Shown here piece after piece: positions 1 through 5,168 of a DNA stretch of 6,250 nt; the first letter of the stretch is position 1, and every line of letters starts with the position of its first letter. The DNA comes from Thermodesulfobacteriota bacterium. GTDB lineage: Bacteria; Desulfobacterota; S145-22. Under the pieces are notes generated by a model. The model was not told the DNA's origin, did no database searches, and worked only from the letters and a program-made list of their open reading frames with translations. The stretch covers positions 1 to 6,250 of the forward strand of contig JANTFN010000107.1 in assembly GCA_024763435.1 (NCBI GenBank). Direction: 5' to 3'. A program made the position numbers and the translations under genes.

Positions 1-292
1 AACATGCGTTTATAGAATCAAACAAAAAGGCAAAAGGTATTCTCGGTGTGGGGAAGAAGCTTCCTTTTCTTTTCCTTTTTGATCTCTCCCGGTTTCCCCG
101 AAAATTGGCGAAGAGCTTTCAAATTGAGGTAATAAAGCCGCTAAAACCCTAATATTTTTGGGAAAGACCCAATTTCCTTTGCGGTTAGCGTGACGAAACG
201 GGTGGCGTGTGAAGTGCACAAAGCAAAGGGTATCGGAAATCGGCCTGTTTTGAAGTTGGTTTTATTTTTTCACAGACACAGATAAAATCCTT
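1..292. other. AT-rich leader region with no supported gene
   Basis: No gene can be supported here. A 69-codon open frame on the minus strand (219 to 10) lacks a recognisable domain, is rich in Pro, Lys and Glu, and has no convincing ribosome binding site, so I do not call it. A small hairpin can be drawn at 158-172 (TTGGG, loop AAAGA, CCCAA), and CGCTAA (139-144) is matched by its inverse TTAGCG (185-190); both are too weak to assign a function. The text of 60-180 reminds me of short degenerate sequences dispersed in some deltaproteobacterial genomes, but that is memory and has not been checked. Confidence 0.5.
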
Positions 293-321
293 TTGACAAT
301 CCTCCTGTTCAATGCTACGAA
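293..321 (+). promoter_or_regulatory. Candidate promoter of the ATPase-M20-hutH run
   Basis: A perfect -35 box, TTGACA (293-298), is followed after 17 bases by a poor -10 box, TACGAA (316-321, three of six matches). Its position just before the first gene of the run, with a leader of about 25 bases before the ATG at 354, is what makes it plausible. The weak -10 keeps confidence low. Confidence 0.35.
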
Positions 322-331
322 GTATTCGCGT

Positions 332-349
332 AAAGGAGGTAATAGAAGG
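332..349 (+). promoter_or_regulatory. Ribosome binding site, unusually far from its start codon
   Basis: AAAGGAGGT (332-340) is a near-perfect anti-16S complement, but the only in-frame start downstream of it that suits the family is ATG 354, 13 bases away. A second purine run, AGAAGG (344-349), ends only 4 bases before that ATG. The upstream ATG at 312 is in frame, but starting there would place this site inside the coding sequence. That argues for 354. Confidence 0.6.
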
Positions 350-353
350 CGTT

Positions 354-1070
354 ATGGCAATACATCTCAAAGAAGCAAGATTATTTCCCGAAAGATATCC
401 AACAAAAAAATATTATCCCTTCAATCTGGAAATTTATCAGCAAACGAGAAAGATAGAATTTTCGACGCCGGTCACTTTTTTTGTGGGAGAAAACGGCGCG
501 GGAAAATCTACCCTGTTACGGGCAATCAGCCATAAATGCGGCATCCACATCTGGGAAGGGGTTACAAGGACGCGGTTCGAGAAAAATCCCTATGAAGACG
601 ATTTATACCGCGCGCTCGAGGTCCAGTGGGTGGACGGGCCGGTGCCGGGATCCTTTTTCGCATCGGAACAGTTCCAGAATTTTTCACAGCTCCTCGATGA
701 ATGGGCGAATGAAACCCCGGATATCCTTGATTACTTTGGGGGAAAGTCCCTGATGACCCAATCGCATGGCCAGTCTATCCTGTCCTTTTTCCGGGCGCGC
801 TATGAACGCAAGGGGCTTTATTTTATGGATGAACCGGAGACAGCCCTGTCCCCGCGAAGCCAGATTGCGTTGCTTGAACTCCTTGAGGAACTGGGGAGGG
901 GGGAGCACGCGCAGTTCATTATTGCGACGCACTCGCCTATTTTACTTGCCTGCCCGGACGCGGTTATCTATAATTTTGATACGGTTCCCGTGGGTGAAAT
1001 TGACTACGAACAAACAAACCATTACAGGCTGTATCGGGATTTTTTTGATAACAGGGCGAAAAGGCCGTAA
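354..1070 (+). CDS. COG3910-type predicted ATPase (ABC/AAA-like), 238 aa
   Basis: A single P-loop NTPase domain of the ABC-type 'predicted ATPase' group (COG3910), probably cytoplasmic; its cellular role is not established. Residues count from ATG 354. Walker A is GENGAGKST (45-53). The ABC-signature-like SHGQS is at 137-141. Walker B is LYFMDE (155-160), with E160 as the likely catalytic base, followed by PETALSP (161-167), which stands where a D-loop would be. The switch histidine is H193 in ATHSP (191-195). The N-terminal FPERYP...YPF segment and the GIHIW (63-67), GPVPGSFF (95-102) and YFGGKS (127-132) stretches fit my memory of this group. There is no membrane segment and no fused partner domain, and the length is normal for the group. 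It is the first gene of a rightward run, 30 bases before an M20 peptidase gene. A longer form from ATG 312 is less likely because it would swallow the ribosome binding site. The group is recognised with confidence; the function is not. Confidence 0.88.
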   Translation: MAIHLKEARLFPERYPTKKYYPFNLEIYQQTRKIEFSTPVTFFVGENGAGKSTLLRAISHKCGIHIWEGVTRTRFEKNPYEDDLYRALEVQWVDGPVPGSFFASEQFQNFSQLLDEWANETPDILDYFGGKSLMTQSHGQSILSFFRARYERKGLYFMDEPETALSPRSQIALLELLEELGRGEHAQFIIATHSPILLACPDAVIYNFDTVPVGEIDYEQTNHYRLYRDFFDNRAKRP

Positions 1071-1100
1071 ACTTCAGGATACTGTCTTGTCAATTTTTTA

Positions 1101-2234
1101 ATGAAAAGCGACCTTACACCTCTTTTGCTAACGCAAAAGCTTATCCGGTTTAACACGGTCAATCCGCCGGGACGGGAGAAGGCGTGCGCGGCCTGGCTCG
1201 GAAAAATCCTGGAAGAGGCAGGATTTCAGATTGCGTTTTATGAATTTGATGAGGCGCGAACCTCGCTTGTGGCGGCCCTTGGGGGCGCAGGCGAAAGGAC
1301 CTCCCTCTGTTTTTCAGGGCATCTTGATACCGTTCCCCCCGGCAGGGCGCCCTGGAGAATGAATCCCTTCAGCGGAGAGGTAGAAGGAAATAAAATCTAC
1401 GGCAGGGGCGCGTCGGACATGAAGGGGGGCGTTGCCGCGATGGTATCCGCCGCCCTGCGTCTTTCAAAAATCGGGGGGCTGAAGGCAGGGCTGACGCTTA
1501 TCCTCACGGCAGGCGAGGAAACCGGCTGTGAAGGCGCAAAATATCTTGCCGGGAAAGATGGGGTATTGACTGGAGCAGGGGCGCTGGTGATTGGCGAGCC
1601 TACCTCCAATGTGCCTTTCGTGGGACATAAGGGCGCCGTTCGCTTTGAACTGACCGCGCGGGGGAAAACGGCCCATGCCGCCATGCCGGAAAAAGGCGAA
1701 AATGCTATTTACAAGGCCGCGCGAGCGATTGAAAGGCTTGAGGCCTTTGATTTTGGCGTCGCCGAAAACCCGATTTTGGGAAAGCCGACCCTGAATGTCG
1801 GCATCATATCCGGGGGAATCAATATCAATTCCGTTCCGGATCGGGCGACCATCGGGGTTGATATCCGGCCAACACCGGGACTGCGTGCCGATGAGATCGG
1901 GGATCGACTCGGCGTCTGCCTGGGACCCGAGATCGAAATCCGCTGCCTCGAAGCGTTTTCCGGTGTCTTGAGCGACCCTGAGGATCCCTGGATCAGAGAG
2001 ATTTTTGAAATAGTGACGCCGTATCTGGAAACCCCGCCTGTCCCGAAAGGGGCCCCCTATTTTACTGATGCCTCTTTTCTTGTGGCGCCGATGGGGCATC
2101 CCCCCGCCGTGCTTCTCGGGCCGGGGGAACCCGGTCAGGCCCACAGCACCGATGAGTTTTGTTTCCTCGCAAGGATTGAAGAGGCGGCTGAGATTTATTT
2201 TGAAATGGCCCGAAGATGGTGCCTGGCAAGGTGA
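1101..2234 (+). CDS. M20 family zinc metallopeptidase/deacylase (ArgE/DapE/CPG2-like), 377 aa
   Basis: This is a co-catalytic metal amidohydrolase of the M20 family, likely cytoplasmic since no signal peptide is visible. The expected ligands are all present: H74 in GHLDTVP, with D76 assisting; D106 in GRGASDMKGG, the bridging ligand; E139 (general base) and E140 in AGEETG; E166 in IGEPT; and H348 in QAHSTDE. The dimerisation domain spans roughly residues 172-280 and carries the GHKG and GKTAHAAMPEKGENAI stretches, with H192 as the residue usually reaching into the partner's active site. Substrate cannot be read from these motifs: acetylornithine deacetylase, succinyl-diaminopimelate desuccinylase and dipeptidase activities share them. 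The start fits the family's N-terminus (RFNTVNPPG at 16-24), although no Shine-Dalgarno sequence precedes it, so translation may depend on the upstream gene 30 bases away. hutH follows after 26 bases, which suggests a histidine-containing substrate; that is inference. Confidence 0.92.
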   Translation: MKSDLTPLLLTQKLIRFNTVNPPGREKACAAWLGKILEEAGFQIAFYEFDEARTSLVAALGGAGERTSLCFSGHLDTVPPGRAPWRMNPFSGEVEGNKIYGRGASDMKGGVAAMVSAALRLSKIGGLKAGLTLILTAGEETGCEGAKYLAGKDGVLTGAGALVIGEPTSNVPFVGHKGAVRFELTARGKTAHAAMPEKGENAIYKAARAIERLEAFDFGVAENPILGKPTLNVGIISGGININSVPDRATIGVDIRPTPGLRADEIGDRLGVCLGPEIEIRCLEAFSGVLSDPEDPWIREIFEIVTPYLETPPVPKGAPYFTDASFLVAPMGHPPAVLLGPGEPGQAHSTDEFCFLARIEEAAEIYFEMARRWCLAR

Positions 2235-2247
2235 TAAAAAAAGTTTT

Positions 2248-2252
2248 GGAGA
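2248..2252 (+). promoter_or_regulatory. Ribosome binding site supporting the GTG start of hutH
   Basis: GGAGA (2248-2252) lies 8 bases before GTG 2261, which is good spacing. The next in-frame ATG is far inside the conserved domain, so this site decides the start. Confidence 0.65.
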
Positions 2253-2260
2253 AATAAGGC

Positions 2261-3796
2261 GTGCGTGAAGAAACAGTTGTTTTAGACGGGTTTCACCTGA
2301 CACCTGAGGCGGTTAGCAGGGTTGCCCTGAATAACAGTGAGGCCGTGCTTGACGACGCGGCAAAGCAGCGGATCCTTGCCTCGCGGCAGTGTGTGGAAAA
2401 GGCAGTCCGGGAAGGGAAGCGCATTTATGGCATCAATACCGGGTTTGGCGCCCTGTCCAATGTCGTGATAGATGCCGGGCAGATCGAGCAGCTTCAGGAA
2501 AATTTAATCCGGAGCCATTGCACCGGCGTGGGGGCGCCCTTTTCCGAACGGGAAGTCAGGGCGATGATGGTGCTGCGGGCCAATTTCTTTGCGAGAGGCA
2601 ATTCGGGGGTTCGCCTTGAACTCGTTCAGAAACTCATTGATCTGTTGAATCATCAGGTGCACCCGGTGGTTCCCCAGAAAGGATCGGTCGGGGCGTCGGG
2701 CGATCTGGCGCCCCTCGCGCACCTCACCTCTGTCCTCATTGGCGAAGGCGAGGCCTTCTATAAGGGGCAGAGGTTGCCGGGGAAAGAGGCTTTGAAACAG
2801 GCGGGACTCACGCCGGTCCGCCTGAAGGCAAAGGAAGGACTGGCCATGATTAACGGGACCCAGGCGATGACGGCCGTCGGCGTTCTGGGGCTGCTCAAGG
2901 CGGAGAGGCTGGCGAAGATCGCGGATATTGTGGGCGCGGCCACGCTGGACGCCCTGCGCGGCACCCTCACCGCCTTCGATCCGGATATCCAGGCGGTCCG
3001 TCCCCATCCCGGACAGATGAACGTGGCAAAGAATTTTCACAAGCTCGTGGCGGGGAGTGAAATCACCCTTTCTCATAAGGATTGCCCCCGCGTTCAAGAC
3101 GCCTACTCCCTCCGCTGTATCCCGCAGGTGCATGGGGCGGTGCGGGATGTCCTCGGCTATGCCCGGAATGTCCTGACCATTGAGATCAACTCTGCGACGG
3201 ACAACCCCCTGGTTTTTCCGGAAAAGGATAAAATCGAATCGGGCGGAAATTTTCACGGAGAACCCGTCGCCTTTGCCCTGGATTTCATGGGAATTGCCAT
3301 GAGCGAACTGGGCGGTATTTCGGAACGCCGCATCGAAAAACTTCTCAATCCCGTGTTCAGTGATCTTCCCCCGTTTTTAACCGATAAAGGGGGACTGCAT
3401 TCGGGCCTGATGATGATTCAGGTATCCGCGGCCTCACTCGCCTCGGAAAATAAAATTCTGGCATCCCCGGCAAGCGTGGATTCCATCCCGACCTCGTCGG
3501 ACAAGGAAGACCATGTCAGTATGGGAACAACCGCCGCGCGGAAGGTCCATGAAATTATAGAGAACGTGGAACATATCCTCGCCATGGAAATCCTCGCCTC
3601 GGCGCAGGGGCTCTATTTTCTGGAACCCATGAAACCGGGAACCGGTATCCAGGCCGCCTATCGGCTTATCCGGGAGGCTGTCCCCCCCATCACGGTCGAT
3701 CGCCGCTACCACGAAGACATCCGGGCAATTCGGGAGTTGATTGAAAGCGGACAGCTTCTTAAGGTGGTTGAGGAGGTTTGCGGGGGGTTGAGGTAG
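2261..3796 (+). CDS. hutH: Histidine ammonia-lyase (histidase), 511 aa
   Basis: This cytoplasmic enzyme deaminates L-histidine to trans-urocanate and ammonia, the first step of histidine degradation. The MIO cofactor forms from the A145-S146-G147 tripeptide in GSVGASGDLAPLAH. Other family landmarks are YGINTGFG (56-63, with the catalytic Tyr), NGTQ (198-201), QDAYSLRCIPQVHGA (279-293), NSATDNPL (310-317), SGGNFHG (327-333), SERRIE (354-359), SENK (395-398) and KEDHVSMG (415-422). Ser-His at 85-86 is the HAL-type selectivity pair; phenylalanine and tyrosine lyases have Phe/His-Leu there. The Q449...E455 region matches the HAL active-site glutamine and glutamate. Length is normal for the family. 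It starts at GTG with a good ribosome binding site, 26 bases after the M20 gene. The stop TAG is the first TAG of a GGTAGAA tandem repeat. No hutU, hutI or hutG is in view. Confidence 0.95.
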   Translation: MREETVVLDGFHLTPEAVSRVALNNSEAVLDDAAKQRILASRQCVEKAVREGKRIYGINTGFGALSNVVIDAGQIEQLQENLIRSHCTGVGAPFSEREVRAMMVLRANFFARGNSGVRLELVQKLIDLLNHQVHPVVPQKGSVGASGDLAPLAHLTSVLIGEGEAFYKGQRLPGKEALKQAGLTPVRLKAKEGLAMINGTQAMTAVGVLGLLKAERLAKIADIVGAATLDALRGTLTAFDPDIQAVRPHPGQMNVAKNFHKLVAGSEITLSHKDCPRVQDAYSLRCIPQVHGAVRDVLGYARNVLTIEINSATDNPLVFPEKDKIESGGNFHGEPVAFALDFMGIAMSELGGISERRIEKLLNPVFSDLPPFLTDKGGLHSGLMMIQVSAASLASENKILASPASVDSIPTSSDKEDHVSMGTTAARKVHEIIENVEHILAMEILASAQGLYFLEPMKPGTGIQAAYRLIREAVPPITVDRRYHEDIRAIRELIESGQLLKVVEEVCGGLR

Positions 3797-3826
3797 AAGG
3801 TAGAAGGTAGAAGGTAGAAGGTAGAA
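3792..3826 (+). repeat. Five tandem copies of the heptamer GGTAGAA
   Basis: Five perfect units run at 3792-3798, 3799-3805, 3806-3812, 3813-3819 and 3820-3826. The first unit contains the hutH stop codon (TAG, 3794-3796). Because the unit is 7 bases long and contains TAG, its stops fall in all three forward frames (TAG at 3794, 3801, 3808, and again at 3815 and 3822). The reverse strand of the array carries no stop. Polymerase slippage is the likely origin. Confidence 0.95.
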
Positions 3827-3947
3827 GCTGAAACCCTTGGAAGAATGACTGAGTTTTGGGTTCGGTATTTGGGCTCTGATTTGCCTTGACCCGACGGGGC
3901 TCCAGCGGGATAAATGGCGGAAGGCTAAAGGCGAGAGAGAGGAATCG
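3827..3947. other. Short convergent intergenic region, no clear terminator
   Basis: It separates the convergent hutH and membrane-protein genes. Short inverse pairs can be drawn (GCCTT 3883-3887 with AAGGC 3921-3925; CCCG 3890-3893 with CGGG 3906-3909), but the stems are short, the loops long, and no T-run follows on either strand. I see no gene here. Confidence 0.6.
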
Positions 3948-4814
3948 TTACTTTTCCTCCTTCTTGATAAATTCCGGATAAAGCTTTTTCATGCACTCAG
4001 GGCAAATCCCGTGGCTAAATTCCGCATCGGAATGATCCCGGATATATACTTCGATTTGTTCCCAAATCCCTTTGTCAGTCCTGATTTTTTTGCAGGAGGC
4101 ACAGATGGGAATAATCCCTCTTAACGTTTTGATCTCATCCATTGATGCTACCAGGTCAATCTCAACTCGTTGAAAATTGAGTACGATCAAACCTATGATG
4201 ACAAAAATGTTCCCTCCCCAAAAAACAATGATCGTAACACCTTGAACGGCTGGAGCGTGCATAAAGTCAACGATAGGGCCTTCAATGAGCACGGTTGGAA
4301 TAATACGCAATACGAACCAGATAGCCTGAATGCTGAATACCGTCACTAAAAACATATTCTTGGCGTCGATTACGCGAGGGACGTATTTATGGATAATATA
4401 GCCGCAGTAGAAATAAAGTATTGCCAGGATTACAGAAATGATGACGATGCGCGCATTCACATTCGGCGAGGGATAAGTAAAGTACAAAAATGAAACGAAT
4501 AAAGATACAGAAAGCGATACAAACAGCCATATCTTCCTTGAGCTGCCAGCAAAAATCTCTATTCCGTAGGCGATAAGCCCAATGCCTGCGACAATGAGCG
4601 TGTTCGCCATCACAACAGTAATAAAGTCAGGAAGAAAACCTCTCAGGCTCAAAGATACCAGCCCCAAAAAATTTAGAACAGAGGCAATTGTCCATTGTGT
4701 AAAGCCACTGTATGTTTTTCGATTGTGGGAAATATAGAACATGCAAATACAGAGAATTAAACTAATAATCCCAGAAGTAAGTGATAGTGTTCTTATGTCA
4801 AGATTATAGCGCAA
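3948..4814 (-). CDS. Seven-helix membrane protein with cytoplasmic four-cysteine (CxxC...CxxC) tail, 288 aa
   Basis: A putative inner-membrane sensor without an enzymatic output domain. Seven hydrophobic helices lie at about 10-29, 39-57, 63-87, 94-114, 122-142, 153-173 and 190-213. Basic loops (HNRK 30-33, SSRK 91-94, HKYVPR 142-147) put loops 1, 3 and 5 and the C-terminus inside. The LDIRTL opening and helix pattern resemble the MASE-like input modules found before GGDEF or kinase domains. A short linker (about 214-232) leads to a soluble tail: ICASCKKIR (237-245, C238 and C241), W251, YIRDHSDAEFSHGICPEC (257-274, C271 and C274), KKLYPEF. I recall this tail at the end of many deltaproteobacterial PAS, kinase and receiver proteins; zinc binding is inferred from the spacing. 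The start is TTG 4814, chosen because AGGAGGA lies 8 bases upstream. The gene looks AT-richer than hutH. It stands alone, convergent with hutH. No function is assigned. Confidence 0.85.
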   Translation of the reverse strand: MRYNLDIRTLSLTSGIISLILCICMFYISHNRKTYSGFTQWTIASVLNFLGLVSLSLRGFLPDFITVVMANTLIVAGIGLIAYGIEIFAGSSRKIWLFVSLSVSLFVSFLYFTYPSPNVNARIVIISVILAILYFYCGYIIHKYVPRVIDAKNMFLVTVFSIQAIWFVLRIIPTVLIEGPIVDFMHAPAVQGVTIIVFWGGNIFVIIGLIVLNFQRVEIDLVASMDEIKTLRGIIPICASCKKIRTDKGIWEQIEVYIRDHSDAEFSHGICPECMKKLYPEFIKKEEK

Positions 4815-4822
4815 AGGTTAAA

Positions 4823-4829
4823 TCCTCCT
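4823..4829 (-). promoter_or_regulatory. Ribosome binding site deciding the TTG start at 4814
   Basis: On the minus strand AGGAGGA (4829 to 4823) precedes TTG 4814 by 8 bases. No ATG lies nearby in frame upstream, and the next residues (LDIRTL) match the usual start of this kind of input domain. Confidence 0.75.
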
Positions 4830-5053
4830 GCGGCTGAGATAACCTACCCGCCATGCACAGGTTAATTGATTTGTTGAACAAAGCCACTTTCAGCGGCAGG
4901 AATTTACATCCCCCTTTCATTACTTAATAATAACACCCAATAATCAGAGATGCAAACTGCCAAAAAACAAAATAAGTAAAATAAAAATATAACGTACATA
5001 AATGTTTCTACCATTAGATAATTGATAGATCCCGATTTCACCAATTCCACACA
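4830..5053. other. AT-rich divergent intergenic region
   Basis: Together with its flanks it forms the roughly 350-base space between the leftward membrane-protein gene and the rightward exported-protein gene. No coding frame is supported. An imperfect hairpin lies at 4883-4897 (GCC...GGC with one mismatch), within the probable leader of the leftward gene. For that gene a weak minus-strand promoter can be drawn: -10 TATTAT (4932 to 4927) and -35 TTTGCA (4956 to 4951), 18 bases apart. It could be chance in such AT-rich sequence. Confidence 0.4.
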
Positions 5054-5076
5054 CAGTATAGTGTCAGATCATACTG
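5054..5076. promoter_or_regulatory. Dyad upstream of the 5169 gene promoter (candidate operator)
   Basis: CAGTAT (5054-5059) and its exact inverse ATACTG (5071-5076) are 11 bases apart, giving centres 17 bases apart, and end 5 bases before the -35 box at 5082. That position would suit an activator binding next to RNA polymerase. Six-base arms can arise by chance. Confidence 0.35.
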
Positions 5077-5081
5077 CTCAC

Positions 5082-5110
5082 TTGACGCGCGCTGAGATTT
5101 TCACTATAGT
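5082..5110 (+). promoter_or_regulatory. Sigma70-like promoter of the exported-protein gene
   Basis: TTGACG (5082-5087, five of six) and TATAGT (5105-5110, five of six) are separated by the ideal 17 bases. Transcription would begin near 5117, leaving a leader of about 50 bases before ATG 5169. The -10 box sits in an 8-base palindrome, ACTATAGT (5103-5110). Confidence 0.7.
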
Positions 5111-5168
5111 ATCAACACATTTCGTGAACCTTCAATTTCTGACGCACATTACTTCAAAATGGGGGACC

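Noticed and set aside
766..1101. 111-codon plus-strand frame overlapping the ATPase gene
   Set aside because: It is a frame-shifted shadow of the Walker B region; the overlapping frame carries the real motifs.
1464..2303. 279-codon open frame on the minus strand
   Set aside because: It lies antisense to the M20 gene, whose complete set of metal ligands proves the plus-strand frame. The minus frame is rich in Arg, Pro and Gly and has no domain features, typical of a GC-rich shadow.
2504..3256. 250-codon open frame on the minus strand
   Set aside because: It is antisense to the most conserved part of hutH, including the MIO motif, and has no recognisable domain.
2261..3796. Phenylalanine or tyrosine ammonia-lyase, or aminomutase, instead of histidase
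   Set aside because: The Ser-His pair at 85-86 and the Gln449/Glu455 region are HAL-type, and sequence character follows bacterial HutH throughout.
3792..3826. CRISPR array
   Set aside because: The units are 7 bases long and directly adjacent, with no spacers; this is a simple tandem repeat.
3883..3925. Rho-independent terminator between the convergent genes
   Set aside because: The stems are only 4-5 bases, the loops are long, and no T-run follows on either strand.
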